DNA of 43,577 nt from Bacteroidales bacterium (GTDB taxonomy: Bacteria > Bacteroidota > Bacteroidia > Bacteroidales > Dysgonomonadaceae), in NCBI GenBank assembly GCA_012727735.1, contig JAAYGM010000141.1:1-43577 (forward strand), read 5' to 3'. Made by a program: the position numbers and the translations under genes. Positions 22,479 through 31,988 of this stretch are shown in pieces (the first letter of the stretch is position 1; every line of letters begins with the position of its first letter). The notes beneath the pieces are model-generated. The model worked only from the letters and a program-made list of their open reading frames with translations. It did no database searches and had not been told where the DNA came from.

Positions 22479-23063
22479 TTATTTAAAAACCTGGTCGATT
22501 CCGGAGAAGCCCATGAATGCCATGGCGATGATGCCGGCCGTGATCAATGCGATTGGCATACCCTGCATTGCTTTCGGGACTTTTGTGAGCGACAACTGTT
22601 CTCGCACGCCGGAAAAAATAATCAGCGCCAGGCCAAAACCGATAGAGGTGGCCACTGCATAGACAACCGATTCAAGCAGGTTGAAATCTTTCTGAATCAC
22701 CAGCAGGGCCACACCCAGGATGGCGCAGTTAGTGGTGATAAGGGGAAGGAATACACCCAGTGCCTGGTAGAGCGACGGGGAGATCTTCTTCAGGATGATC
22801 TCGACCATCTGCACGAGTGCTGCGATTACCAGGATAAAAGAGATGGTCTGCAGGTACTGCAGGCCGAAAGGTTCCAGAAGGCTCTTGTAGAGAAGGAAAG
22901 TAACCAGCGTGGCGATGGTGAGCACGAATGTTACGGCAGCGCTCATGCCAATGGCTGTATCTACCTTCTTGGAGACACCCAGGAATGGACAGATCCCCAG
23001 GAATTGCGAGTAAACAATGTTATTTACAAAAATGGCAACAATAATAATTCCAATATATTCCAT
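22479..23063 (-). CDS. rnfA: Rnf electron transport complex subunit A
   Basis: 194 residues with six predicted membrane helices. Family signatures NNIVYSQFLGICPFLGVSKK (N-terminal, with a cysteine used as iron ligand in the membrane [2Fe-2S] centre shared with RnfE), TNCAILGVALL (second cysteine region) and GFGLALIIFSGVREQL are present. Part of the ion-pumping ferredoxin:NAD+ oxidoreductase. Last gene of the rnfBCDGEA series, 19 bases after rnfE. The 164 bases between it and the DUF6600-like gene hold nothing clear. Confidence 0.95.
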   Translation of the reverse strand: MEYIGIIIVAIFVNNIVYSQFLGICPFLGVSKKVDTAIGMSAAVTFVLTIATLVTFLLYKSLLEPFGLQYLQTISFILVIAALVQMVEIILKKISPSLYQALGVFLPLITTNCAILGVALLVIQKDFNLLESVVYAVATSIGFGLALIIFSGVREQLSLTKVPKAMQGMPIALITAGIIAMAFMGFSGIDQVFK

Positions 23064-23082
23064 ATGATGCGATTGCTATGAT

Positions 23083-23676
23083 TTAACCTGCTTTATTTTG
23101 TAACCTGTTGAAAATACCAATCAGGTACCCCAGTACGATGAATGCTCCCGGTGCCAGCACGAAGAGTAACGATCCGTATTGCTCGGGGTAGATCTGCATT
23201 GAGAAAACTTTCCCTGTGCCGAGCAGCTCGCGTGAAGCACCCAGCAGCGTAAGTGCGAGGGTGAACCCCAGTCCGATGCCCACACCATCGAAAATGGAGG
23301 AGAGCACGCTGTTCTTGGAAGCGAACGATTCGGCGCGCCCCAGCACGATGCAGTTGACCACGATGAGAGGAATGAAGATACCCAGGCTGTCGGCCAGCGC
23401 GGGAACGTAAGCGTTCATCATCATCTCAATAATGGTCACGAAGGTGGCAATGACCACGATGAATGCGGGTATACGCACCATGTCGGGGATCAGGTTCTTC
23501 AACAGTGAGATCACAGCGTTGGAGCTGATCAACACAAACATCGTTGCCAGTCCCATGCTCATCCCGTTGATGGCCGAGCTGGTTGTCGCCAGAGTTGGGC
23601 ACATCCCCAATAGCAGCACAAAAATGGGGTTCTCTTTAATGATCCCGTTTACAAGTACTTTGAAATTTTTATTCAT
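23083..23676 (-). CDS. rnfE: Rnf electron transport complex subunit E
   Basis: 197 residues, six membrane helices, homologous to RnfA with inverted topology. Signature segments NPIFVLLLGMCPTLATTSSAINGMSMG (N-terminal cysteine), VNCIVLGRAESFASKN (second cysteine) and GIGLGFTLALTLLGASRELLG are intact. With RnfA it forms the membrane core that holds the bridging iron centre. It overlaps rnfG by 8 bases. Confidence 0.95.
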   Translation of the reverse strand: MNKNFKVLVNGIIKENPIFVLLLGMCPTLATTSSAINGMSMGLATMFVLISSNAVISLLKNLIPDMVRIPAFIVVIATFVTIIEMMMNAYVPALADSLGIFIPLIVVNCIVLGRAESFASKNSVLSSIFDGVGIGLGFTLALTLLGASRELLGTGKVFSMQIYPEQYGSLLFVLAPGAFIVLGYLIGIFNRLQNKAG

Positions 23677-24334
23677 CTTTCTCTCCCTCCGCTTCTGTTA
23701 TTTCCTTATCCTCTTTATCTGCTGCAACTGTTGCGCCTGAGAGCGCATCCTCCCTGCTGCCGCTGTAGGCGGTATAAGCTCTGTTCACCGCCTCCATGAA
23801 TGCCCTTGAGGTGATGGTCGATGCGGTGATGGCATCCACTTCACCTCCATCCTTCGAGACGGAGAGCACTCCCTGAGAGAGATCTCTTCCCACGACTGAT
23901 TGTCCCGGTCTGGTGATATCCCTGAACCATTCTGTCATCTTCGACCCCAGACCGGGTGTCTCCGCATGTTGCAGCACGGCGTAGTTCACTATCTTATGCT
24001 CCATATCAAAACCTACCATGATGCGGATTGTTCCGCTGAATCCGTTGTTCGAGAAGCTGTTAAGCGCGAATCCCATCAGCTCGTCGCCGCTCCTGGCAGG
24101 ATAGACAAGCAGTGAGTCTCCCATGCCGTCGGGCATCAGGTAAGCCTCTGCCACAGGATCGTTGTCGAACGGTGGCACCACCTCACTGATTGCGTTTTGC
24201 AGCTTCATCGCCCTGGCATCGGCAATGGGCTCCGCGGTCATTTTGTTCACCTGTGCCAGCAACAAGGCCACCGTGAGGCAGATGACCGAAAGCGACAGGA
24301 ACATGTTTTTGAATGATGATTGTAATTTAGCCAT
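23669..24334 (-). CDS. rnfG: Rnf electron transport complex subunit G (FMN-binding)
   Basis: 221 residues. One N-terminal membrane helix (about 11-28), then a periplasmic FMN-binding domain. The covalent flavin site, normally SGAT, reads VDAITASTITSRA, so the phosphoester threonine would be Thr173 within T-A-S-T. HAETPGLGSKM is the conserved substrate-side loop. The C-terminus has an unusual acidic extension (DKEDKEITEAEGEKDE). Overlaps rnfD and rnfE by 8 bases each. FMN attachment would need an ApbE transferase encoded elsewhere. Confidence 0.93.
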   Translation of the reverse strand: MAKLQSSFKNMFLSLSVICLTVALLLAQVNKMTAEPIADARAMKLQNAISEVVPPFDNDPVAEAYLMPDGMGDSLLVYPARSGDELMGFALNSFSNNGFSGTIRIMVGFDMEHKIVNYAVLQHAETPGLGSKMTEWFRDITRPGQSVVGRDLSQGVLSVSKDGGEVDAITASTITSRAFMEAVNRAYTAYSGSREDALSGATVAADKEDKEITEAEGEKDE

Positions 24335-25295
24335 GTTTCACTACCTCCCCGAATCGTTTTGGTGTTGTGTAATTATTGATAAGCGGTGTAAAGGCGTTCA
24401 TCAGCAGGATGGCGAACGAGACTCCCTCGGGATAAGCTCCCCAGAGACGTATCGCCACGGTGATGAAACCGATTGCACTGCCATAGATTAGCATCCCTCT
24501 TTTTGTGAGAGGTGAAGTGACGTAGTCCGTGGCCATAAAGATTGCTCCCAGCATCAATCCTCCCGAAAAGAGATGGATCAGTGGATGGTAAAGAGGGACA
24601 GGATTGAAGAGATAGAGCAGACCGGTGAAAAGTGCTACGGTAGCGAGTATTGATACAGGGATGTGCCATGTGATCACCCTCTTCCAAAGCAGATAGATCA
24701 AGCCGAGGAGCAGTGCAGCAACGCTCATCTCCCCAAGTGAGCCCGGTTCTGTACCCAGGAACATCTCCATCAGTGATGGCATTGTTTCGGGAGCAAACTT
24801 CAAAGCACCCAGTACAGTGGCTGAGCTGACAGCATCGGTTGTGGCGGCTGTTGTTTCCGGGGCAGCCCAGGTGGTCATCTGTGCCGGGAAAGAGATCAAC
24901 AGGAATATGCGGCCCGCGATGGCGGGGTTGAAGATGTTGTTCCCCAGTCCCCCGAATGTGAGCTTCACCACTCCTATGGCGAAGAGACTTCCCAGTGCCA
25001 GGATCCATACAGGCAGGCCCGTCGGTACGTTGAACGCCAGCAATACACCGGTGATGATTGCGGAGCCGTCGAGGATGGAGGGCTCTTTCTTCAGAATGAA
25101 TCGGACGATAAGATATTCAAAGCCCACGCAGAAAAGTACAGCGAGGGCAGTGATAATCAACGCATCAAGACGGAACACATAGAGTGCCACCAGGAACGCA
25201 GGTATCAGCGCGATGAGGACGGCGTACATGTTTTTTTGAATCGTGTCTCCACTGTGCACATGAGGCGATGGTGAGACAATCAGTTTGTTTTCCAT
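24327..25295 (-). CDS. rnfD: Rnf electron transport complex subunit D
   Basis: 322 residues, about nine membrane helices, NqrB/RnfD family. The N-terminal SPSPHVHSGDTIQKNMYAV and GLGNNIFNPAIAGRIFLLISFP blocks are diagnostic. The flavinylation motif reads DAVSSATVLG, a variant of SGAT with the acceptor at Thr160. MATDYVTSPLTKRGMLIYG is the conserved C-terminal segment. Starts 20 bases after rnfC. Confidence 0.95.
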   Translation of the reverse strand: MENKLIVSPSPHVHSGDTIQKNMYAVLIALIPAFLVALYVFRLDALIITALAVLFCVGFEYLIVRFILKKEPSILDGSAIITGVLLAFNVPTGLPVWILALGSLFAIGVVKLTFGGLGNNIFNPAIAGRIFLLISFPAQMTTWAAPETTAATTDAVSSATVLGALKFAPETMPSLMEMFLGTEPGSLGEMSVAALLLGLIYLLWKRVITWHIPVSILATVALFTGLLYLFNPVPLYHPLIHLFSGGLMLGAIFMATDYVTSPLTKRGMLIYGSAIGFITVAIRLWGAYPEGVSFAILLMNAFTPLINNYTTPKRFGEVVKHG

Positions 25296-25315
25296 AATCT
25301 TTTATTCCCTTTGCG

Positions 25316-26647
25316 TTAATTTTTCCTTGCCCTGACGATACCCATCACCTTGCCTTTGCCCAGCCTGATATAATCGAGCAATGGCCTGTCGGCAGGACAA
25401 GTGTAGCTGCAGGAGCCACATTCAATACAATCGGTGATGCCGTTCTTTTCGGCTCTGTCCCATACTTCATATTCCGTGAGGTTCATCAGCAGGGTGGGGT
25501 TCAGACCCATGGGGCAGACATCCACACATTTGCCGCATCGGATGCAATCTTTCATCGCCTTGCGTTTCGCCTCCAGCGTGGGGACGATCAGTACTCCCGA
25601 TGTGCCCTTCGTTACAGGGATATCGATGCTCGCCAGCGCTTTTCCCATCATGGGACCACCGCTGATCACCTTCCCTGTTGTCTCCGGCACACCGCCGGCC
25701 ATGGCAATCAGGTTGTTCAACGGGATGCCCACACGCGAAAGGATATTGCAGGGTTGTTTCACATCTTTTCCCGTGATGGTGACTACCCGTTCCACCAGTG
25801 GCTTGTTCTTCTGTACTGCTTCATACACCGCGAATGTGGATCCCACATTCTGCACTACCGCTCCCACTGAGATAGGCAGTGCACCACTGGGCACCTGACG
25901 TCCTGTCAGCGCGTCAATCAGCTGTTTCTCCCCTCCCTGGGGGTACTGCACCTTCAGTGCCTCTACGGTAATGCCGGGATATGCTTTCGCCTTCTGCCTG
26001 AATTGCTCTATGGCGTCTCTTTTGTTGTTCTCTATGCCTATGATGGCTTTCTCCACGTTCAGCGCCTTCATCACGATGGTGATGCCCACCATGATTTCAT
26101 CGCTCTTCTCCATCATCAGCTGATGATCGGAAGTGAGATAAGGCTCGCACTCCACAGCATTGATGATCAGCAACTCTGCTTTTGTACCGGGGGGGGGAGT
26201 CAGCTTCACATGCGTAGGAAACGTGGCGCCACCCATGCCCACGATGCCGGCTGCGGCAATCTTGTCTAGGATCTCTTTTTGTGTGAGCCTGCATTCACTC
26301 ACAAGTGACAGAGAGCGGTCGACTGCAGGTTCCCATTCATCCCCTTCCACCTTGATGAATACCGCATCTCGTTTGTACCCACTTGCGTCAAGTGCTTTGT
26401 CAATCTTTACCACTGTTCCGGAAACGGATGAATGGATGTTGGCCGATACGAAACCCACTGCTTTGCCAATGAGCGTGCCGGCTTTCACCTTGTCGCCTTT
26501 CTTCACTACGGGCTGACAGGGTGCTCCAATATGCTGGGAGAGCGGGATGATCACCTCGCCGGGGATAGCAATGGTTTGTATTGCCATGCCGGCCGAAAAC
26601 TTGTTCTCTTTCGGGTGAATACCGCCAATTCGGAATGTTTTTAACAT
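25316..26647 (-). CDS. rnfC: Rnf electron transport complex subunit C
   Basis: 443 residues. Soluble subunit holding FMN, an NADH site and two [4Fe-4S] clusters. N-terminal RnfC barrel-sandwich (GGIHPKENK, QHIGAPCQPVVKKGDKVKAG), Complex1_51K-like Rossmann domain at about 130-290 (GIVGMGGATFPTHVKL, INAVECEPYLTSDHQLM, YPQGGEKQL), SLBB domain, then two ferredoxin motifs CIRCGKCVDVCP and CIECGSCSYTCP at about 368-415. The C-terminal Ala-rich extension found in gammaproteobacterial RnfC is absent. It lies 15 bases after rnfB. Confidence 0.96.
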   Translation of the reverse strand: MLKTFRIGGIHPKENKFSAGMAIQTIAIPGEVIIPLSQHIGAPCQPVVKKGDKVKAGTLIGKAVGFVSANIHSSVSGTVVKIDKALDASGYKRDAVFIKVEGDEWEPAVDRSLSLVSECRLTQKEILDKIAAAGIVGMGGATFPTHVKLTPPPGTKAELLIINAVECEPYLTSDHQLMMEKSDEIMVGITIVMKALNVEKAIIGIENNKRDAIEQFRQKAKAYPGITVEALKVQYPQGGEKQLIDALTGRQVPSGALPISVGAVVQNVGSTFAVYEAVQKNKPLVERVVTITGKDVKQPCNILSRVGIPLNNLIAMAGGVPETTGKVISGGPMMGKALASIDIPVTKGTSGVLIVPTLEAKRKAMKDCIRCGKCVDVCPMGLNPTLLMNLTEYEVWDRAEKNGITDCIECGSCSYTCPADRPLLDYIRLGKGKVMGIVRARKN

Positions 26648-26662
26648 ATGTTTTTTTTGATC

Positions 26663-27532
26663 TTATGCGGTTACTGTGGCCTCCTCCCCTTTCGGGGCAG
26701 GGGGAGTCTCTTTCCTCGGCGGAAAGTTCAGTTCCAGAATGGAGTTGGTAGGGCAGACAGGCACGCACTTGCGGCATAGCCGGCACTTGTCATCATCTAT
26801 GAAGGCCAGGTTGTTTTCTATCGTGATGGCTTCGAACGGACAGACCTGCTGGCATTTGGTACACCCTATGCAGGCTACGTTGCACGCTTTCTTGGCTACT
26901 GCTCCTTTGTCCTTGTTCACGCAGCTCACGTAGATGCGGCGTGACTTGGGCCCCACTTTACGTAACTCGATGATATCTTTCGGGCAAGCTTTCACGCAGG
27001 CACCGCAAGCAGTGCATTTATCTTCCACCACCTCGGGGAGCATTGTCTCAGGGTTGATATGGATGGCATCGAAAGCACAGGAGTCCACGCAATCGCCCAG
27101 ACCGAGGCAGCCAAAGGAGCAGCCGGTATCACCACCGTAGAGAGCGGCTGCGACAGCACAGTTGGAGGCTCCGTCGTAGAGATTGAGTCGCGGGCGCTCA
27201 TCGCATGTACCGCTACAGCGGACCACCGCCACTTTTTTTGCAGATACGGAGGCCTTCCTTCCCAGGATTGCTGCCACATGATCCATCGTCTCCTGTCCCC
27301 CTACGGGGCAGTTCAGTCCATCAAGGGTCTCAGCCTTCACGCAGGCAGCAGCGAAAGAAGCACATCCGGGGAAGCCGCAACCGCCGCAGTTGGCTGCGGG
27401 CAGCGCATCCTGCACCTCCTGAATGCGGGGGTCTTCCTCTACCTTGAATTTTTGACTCACCAGATACAGGATGGCTGCGCTACCAGCACCTATGGCGCCC
27501 AATGTTGCAACAGCAGTAATTAATACACTCAT
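26663..27532 (-). CDS. rnfB: Rnf electron transport complex subunit B (ferredoxin-type)
   Basis: 289 residues from the ATG at 27532; the ORF track's TTG start at 27559 adds nine residues before the natural hydrophobic N-terminus. One N-terminal membrane helix (about 1-25), then the RnfB Fe-S domain with CGGCGFPGC, followed by cysteine-rich ferredoxin segments: GCLGLGDCVDSC, CTACGACVKACP, GCTKCQQVCP and CRLCRKCVPVCP. It receives electrons from ferredoxin. The proline-rich tail (PPRKETPPAPKGEE) after the last cluster is short. It follows the rseC-like gene by 62 bases. Confidence 0.95.
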   Translation of the reverse strand: MSVLITAVATLGAIGAGSAAILYLVSQKFKVEEDPRIQEVQDALPAANCGGCGFPGCASFAAACVKAETLDGLNCPVGGQETMDHVAAILGRKASVSAKKVAVVRCSGTCDERPRLNLYDGASNCAVAAALYGGDTGCSFGCLGLGDCVDSCAFDAIHINPETMLPEVVEDKCTACGACVKACPKDIIELRKVGPKSRRIYVSCVNKDKGAVAKKACNVACIGCTKCQQVCPFEAITIENNLAFIDDDKCRLCRKCVPVCPTNSILELNFPPRKETPPAPKGEEATVTA

Positions 27533-27594
27533 ATTTTCATTAAAGTTAGTCGTTGTCAATGCTCATTAAACAGATAATTCGGTCCTTTCTCCGA

Positions 27595-28023
27595 TTAATG
27601 AATAACGTCTGAAAAATTAGTTCTTTTTATATTGAATTTGAAACTGTTCGCCATTTTGTTTCTCAACAGATAGAGCATGAAGTAGTAGGGTACAAGAGCG
27701 GTCATGGCGCTTATGGCTGCCTCCGTCTCGGTGAAGTTCCATGTGTTTGTGGTTAATACAAGCATCACGATGAGGATGATAAGGGGAAGAACAAACGCCC
27801 AGAAGACCGCCTTGTAACCAATCGATTCCCTACCTTCTATGATTACCCTTTCGTTCTCAGAGAACCGGCCCGTGATGTCAGTTATATCCACCCGTTTTTC
27901 TTTCGAGTCGGCAGCCATGCATGCTCCTTTGGCGTGGCATGTACTGCAGGCCGACTGTTTTGTAATACGTACGGTGATCTGATCGCCGCTTATTTTCTCG
28001 ATGACTCCTTCGTGTTCAATCAT
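27595..28023 (-). CDS. RseC/SoxR-reducing-system family protein
   Basis: 142 residues. N-terminal cytoplasmic part carries the cysteine cluster SACSTCHAKGACMA (about residues 24-37), then two membrane helices (about 70-93 and 105-121), the RseC_MucC (PF04246) layout. Family members sit at the head of rnf operons in Bacteroidetes and are linked to Rnf-dependent reduction of SoxR or to assembly; the precise role here is inference. First gene of the seven-gene rnf operon. Confidence 0.9.
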   Translation of the reverse strand: MIEHEGVIEKISGDQITVRITKQSACSTCHAKGACMAADSKEKRVDITDITGRFSENERVIIEGRESIGYKAVFWAFVLPLIILIVMLVLTTNTWNFTETEAAISAMTALVPYYFMLYLLRNKMANSFKFNIKRTNFSDVIH

Positions 28024-28060
28024 GAAACAAATTCTAATTCTCCTCTTTCTCCTTGGTGTG

Positions 28061-28068
28061 CAAAGTTA
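28061..28068 (-). promoter_or_regulatory. -7 element of the rnf operon promoter
   Basis: Minus-strand TAACTTTG fits TAnnTTTG, 38 bases upstream of the rseC-like start. The -33 position has only a weak TTT. Between this and the aconitase promoter lies a dyad CCGGAT (28115-28120) / ATCCGG (28134-28139) that could be a shared regulatory site; otherwise the 317-base divergent gap shows no gene. Confidence 0.48.
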
Positions 28069-28245
28069 AGGATTATTTTCGGGATATGTAAAAGATTTCC
28101 GAACTTAACAGACCCCGGATATGTTAATATCTGATCCGGCCTACAGACTCTTATTTGCTTCTTTTCTCACCTGCAAAACACCCGTAAATCTTATATGGGT
28201 AATAAATGGAGTCTATAGAGCAACTTAATCGTGATATTGACCTCT

Positions 28246-28275
28246 TTTGCCCGAACATTTACCCCTGTAAATTTG
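28246..28275 (+). promoter_or_regulatory. Promoter of the aconitase-citrate synthase cluster
   Basis: TTTG (28246-28249), 18 bases, TAAATTTG (28268-28275). Predicted transcription start near 28282 leaves a leader of about 60 bases to the ATG at 28341, and rules out the ORF track's start at 28206. Confidence 0.55.
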
Positions 28276-28340
28276 TTAAAAAGTTTATTACAGACCAAAA
28301 GCAAATTTTTTTAATAACATACTTAATACGCTACATCCAT

Positions 28341-30596
28341 ATGATTTTCGACATTGAAATGATCCGTAATGTTTATGCGAATCTACCTCAAAAAATTAAA
28401 AAGGCAAAAGATCTGTTGCAACGTCCTCTAACCCTTACAGAGAAGATCCTATACTCCCATTTGTCACCCGGTGTACCCCTGATCAACTACAAGCGGGCTG
28501 CCGATTATGTGAACTTCGCTCCCGACCGTGTGGCCATGCAGGATGCCACCGCACAGATGGCGCTGCTGCAGCTGATGAACTCAGGTCGCAAGAGCGTGGC
28601 AGTACCTTCCACCGTGCATTGTGATCATCTCATCCAGGCTTATAAGAACGCCGAGAAAGACCTTGATACTGCGAATGTAACCAACAGGGAGGTGTACGAA
28701 TTTCTACGCGATGTATCCAATAAATTTGGTATCGGATTCTGGAAACCAGGTGCAGGGATCATCCATCAGGTGGTGTTCGAGAATTACGCGTTCCCCGGCG
28801 GGATGATGGTGGGGACCGATTCCCACACACCCAATGCGGGTGGACTGGGCATGATCGCCATAGGTGTGGGTGGTGCCGACGCGGTGGATGTGATGGCCGA
28901 CCTGCCCTGGGAGCTGAAGATGCCCCAGCTCATCGGTGTGAAGCTGACAGGGAGGCTCTCGGGATGGAGTGCACCCAAGGATGTGATACTGAAAGTGGCG
29001 GGTATCCTTACCGTGAAGGGTGGTACCAACGCCATCATAGAATATTTCGGCGAGGGAGCAGCATCGCTCTCGGCCACAGGTAAAGGAACCATTTGCAACA
29101 TGGGTGCTGAGGTGGGTGCTACCACATCCATCTTCCCCTTCGATGAGAAATCGGCGCAATATCTGGAGAGCACAGGCAGGAAAGATGTGGCGGACGAAGC
29201 GCGCAGGATCATGGAGCATCTGCAGCCCGATGCTGAGGTGATTGCCCACCCCGAGCTGTACTACGATCAGCTGATAGAGATTGACCTCTCTCAGCTGGAG
29301 CCGCATATCAACGGTCCCTTCACCCCCGATGCAGCGTACACCATATCGGAGTTTGCCGACGCGGTAAAAAAGAACAACTACCCCCGCAAGATGGAGGTGG
29401 GGCTGATAGGGTCATGTACCAACTCATCGTATGAAGATCTCACCCGTGCTGTCTCAATCGTGCGGCAGGCACGTCAGGAGAGTGTGCCGGTGAAGGCACA
29501 GTTCCTCATCAATCCCGGATCGGAACAGATACGCTTCACCGCTGAGCGTGATGGCATCCTGGGAGATTTCGAGAAGGTGGGTGCAACCATTATCGCCAAT
29601 GCGTGCGGACCCTGTATCGGACAGTGGAAGCGTGAAGATGAGGTAGAGAACAGACCCAACTCCATCGTCACCTCCTTCAACCGCAACTTTGCCAAGCGCA
29701 ACGATGGCAACCCCAACACCCATGCCTTTGTCACCTCACCCGAGCTGGTGGCAGCTTTCACCATTGCTGGTGATCTCTGCTTTAACCCCTTGACAGATAA
29801 ACTTCTGAACGAGAGGGGAGAAGAGGTGAAGCTCAATGAGCCTACCGGTTTTGAGATGCCGCCCAGGGGATATGATGTGAAAGATGCAGGTTATCTGGCT
29901 CCCTCGCCCGGAGCAACGGACGTCGACGTAAGCATCGATCCTCAGTCGAATCGCTTGCAGAAACTGGCACCGTTCGCTGCATGGGATGGGAAGGATTATA
30001 TAGGATTACCGCTGCTTATCAAGGTGAAAGGGAAGTGTACCACCGATCATATCTCGATGGCAGGACCATGGCTCCGTTACCGCGGACATCTCGATAATAT
30101 TTCCGATAACATGCTGATAGGGGCATTCAATGTGTTCAACGATCAGACCAATGCGGTGCTCGATCCCGAATCAATGGAATATATGGCTGTGCCTGCACTG
30201 GCGCGGAAATTCAAGTCTAAAGGTGTGGGGTCAGTTGTGGTAGCCGAAGAGAATTACGGCGAAGGATCAAGCCGTGAACATGCAGCCATGGAGCCGCGTT
30301 TTCTTAACGTGAAGGCGATCCTGGTAAAATCGTTCGCGCGAATACATGAGACCAACCTCAAAAAACAGGGGATGCTGGCTCTCACCTTCGTCAACAAGGA
30401 TGACTACGATAAAATACAGGAGAGAGACAAGATCAGCCTGCTTGGACTGGAAGCGTTCGCTCCGGGGAAGAACCTGATCATTGAACTGCTTCATGCTGAC
30501 GGCACAAAGGATCGGTTTGAGGCAGCCCACACTTATAATGAACAACAGATAGAGTGGTTCAAAGCTGGCAGCGCCCTGAATGCAATGAGGAAGTGA
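28341..30596 (+). CDS. acn: Aconitate hydratase
   Basis: 751 residues, mitochondrial-type aconitase interconverting citrate and isocitrate. The start [12 protein letters not shown] matches Bacteroidetes aconitases; the 45 extra codons in the ORF track contain the promoter. The [4Fe-4S] ligands lie in [11 protein letters not shown] and in [10 protein letters not shown]. Substrate-binding signatures [37 protein letters not shown] and the C-terminal swivel-domain [19 protein letters not shown] are intact. First gene of a co-directional set with isocitrate dehydrogenase, citrate synthase and a second isocitrate dehydrogenase. Confidence 0.96.
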   Translation: MIFDIEMIRNVYANLPQKIKKAKDLLQRPLTLTEKILYSHLSPGVPLINYKRAADYVNFAPDRVAMQDATAQMALLQLMNSGRKSVAVPSTVHCDHLIQAYKNAEKDLDTANVTNREVYEFLRDVSNKFGIGFWKPGAGIIHQVVFENYAFPGGMMVGTDSHTPNAGGLGMIAIGVGGADAVDVMADLPWELKMPQLIGVKLTGRLSGWSAPKDVILKVAGILTVKGGTNAIIEYFGEGAASLSATGKGTICNMGAEVGATTSIFPFDEKSAQYLESTGRKDVADEARRIMEHLQPDAEVIAHPELYYDQLIEIDLSQLEPHINGPFTPDAAYTISEFADAVKKNNYPRKMEVGLIGSCTNSSYEDLTRAVSIVRQARQESVPVKAQFLINPGSEQIRFTAERDGILGDFEKVGATIIANACGPCIGQWKREDEVENRPNSIVTSFNRNFAKRNDGNPNTHAFVTSPELVAAFTIAGDLCFNPLTDKLLNERGEEVKLNEPTGFEMPPRGYDVKDAGYLAPSPGATDVDVSIDPQSNRLQKLAPFAAWDGKDYIGLPLLIKVKGKCTTDHISMAGPWLRYRGHLDNISDNMLIGAFNVFNDQTNAVLDPESMEYMAVPALARKFKSKGVGSVVVAEENYGEGSSREHAAMEPRFLNVKAILVKSFARIHETNLKKQGMLALTFVNKDDYDKIQERDKISLLGLEAFAPGKNLIIELLHADGTKDRFEAAHTYNEQQIEWFKAGSALNAMRK

Positions 30597-30620
30597 TATA
30601 AACCCTGTAATGATGAATCC

Positions 30621-31877
30621 ATGCAAATAACCAAACAAGCGGATCGGCTTATCGTTCCCGATCATCCACTGATCCCGTTTATTGAGGGTGACGGAATAGG
30701 TGGGGAGATCACTCCTCACGTACAGCGTATTGTCGACAGTGCCGTAGAGAGATCATACGGCGGACAACGTAAGATCGAGTGGAAAGAGGTGCTGGCAGGT
30801 GAGAAAGCTTTTAACAAAGTAGGCAGCTGGTTGCCTGAGGAGACAATGGAGGCATTCAGGAGCTGCATGGTAGGGATCAAGGGGCCGCTCACCACACCCA
30901 TTGGGGAGGGTATACGTTCGCTCAATGTGGCCTTGCGCCAGGAGCTGGATCTCTATGTCTGCCTGCGGCCGGTAAGATGGTTCAAAGGCGTGGTGACACC
31001 GTTGCTGCATCCCGAGAAGGTACATGTGACCATCTTTCGTGAAAACACGGAGGATATCTACGCCGGTATTGAGTGGGCTGCGGGTACTCCCGAACTGAAG
31101 AAGGTGTTGAAATTTCTGAAAGAGGAGATGGGTGTCGCCAAAATTCGATTCCCCGAAACCACCTCTATCGGTATCAAGCCGGTATCGGTGGAGGGTACGG
31201 AACGTCTGGTACGTGCAGCCATTGTTTATGCCCTGGAGCATCATCTGCCCTCGGTGACGCTGGTGCATAAGGGAAACATCATGAAGTTCACCGAAGGGGG
31301 GTTCAAGAAATGGGGATATGCCCTCGCCGAGCGCGAGTTTCCCGATCAGACCTTCACTGAACATAAATTCAAGCAGATAGAAGAGGAGCGTGGTCTCGAG
31401 AGGGCGGTGGAAGCGTATAATCACGCCGTTGAATCGGGAAAGGTGTTTATCAAGGATGTGATTGCCGACGCTTTCCTGCAAAATACGCTCCTCAAACCGG
31501 AAGAGTATTCGGTGATTGCCACCCTCAACCTGAATGGCGACTATATCTCCGATCAGCTGGCGGCAATGGTGGGTGGCATCGGTATTGCACCCGGGGCCAA
31601 CATCAACTACAACACCGGTCATGCCATCTTCGAAGCGACCCACGGAACAGCCCCCGATATTGTAGGAAAAGGACTGGCCAATCCCTGTTCCATGCTTCTT
31701 TCTGCTGTGATGATGCTGGAGTATATGGGATGGCCAGAAGCGGGGAGGCTGATCACCTCATCGCTTGAGAAACTCTTCGAAGGCGGGTATGGGACCTCTG
31801 ATCTCACACGGTTCATGGAGAAGGGGAAGGCATTGTCAACCGCGGAGTTTTCTCAAAGAGTGATTGATCACCTCTGA
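30621..31877 (+). CDS. icd: Isocitrate dehydrogenase, type I (E. coli Icd-like), predicted NAD+-dependent
   Basis: 418 residues. Oxidatively decarboxylates isocitrate to 2-oxoglutarate. Isocitrate-binding residues are the same as in E. coli Icd: TPIGEGIRSLNVALRQELDL, CLRPVRWF, RENTEDIYAGIEW and KGNIMKFTEG. In the coenzyme loop, E. coli HGTAPKYAGQDKVNP is here HGTAPDIVGKGLANP, so Lys344, Tyr345 and Val351 become Asp, Ile and Ala. Those are the substitutions that define NAD+ use in this family. Tyr391 is Ser; Arg395 is kept. NAD+ preference is therefore a strong inference. It lies 24 bases after acn. Not isopropylmalate or homoisocitrate dehydrogenase, because the SLNVALR substrate block is intact. 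Confidence 0.92.
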   Translation: MQITKQADRLIVPDHPLIPFIEGDGIGGEITPHVQRIVDSAVERSYGGQRKIEWKEVLAGEKAFNKVGSWLPEETMEAFRSCMVGIKGPLTTPIGEGIRSLNVALRQELDLYVCLRPVRWFKGVVTPLLHPEKVHVTIFRENTEDIYAGIEWAAGTPELKKVLKFLKEEMGVAKIRFPETTSIGIKPVSVEGTERLVRAAIVYALEHHLPSVTLVHKGNIMKFTEGGFKKWGYALAEREFPDQTFTEHKFKQIEEERGLERAVEAYNHAVESGKVFIKDVIADAFLQNTLLKPEEYSVIATLNLNGDYISDQLAAMVGGIGIAPGANINYNTGHAIFEATHGTAPDIVGKGLANPCSMLLSAVMMLEYMGWPEAGRLITSSLEKLFEGGYGTSDLTRFMEKGKALSTAEFSQRVIDHL

Positions 31878-31988
31878 GAATAGCCGTGAAGGTAAACAAA
31901 AAAGGTGTGATTTATGTTAAATAAACAGCGATAACTGAAACCGGTCAAAAGAGAATCATAACAAATAAACAATAAAAATATATCAAAA

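Noticed and set aside
28206-28340. 45-codon N-terminal extension of aconitase
   Set aside because: It overlaps the promoter at 28246-28275 and is unlike any aconitase N-terminus.
30753-31643. Long minus-strand ORF (296 codons) opposite icd
   Set aside because: Shadow of a strongly coding plus-strand gene. Its translation has no family features and is rich in His, Arg and Leu as expected for antisense frames.
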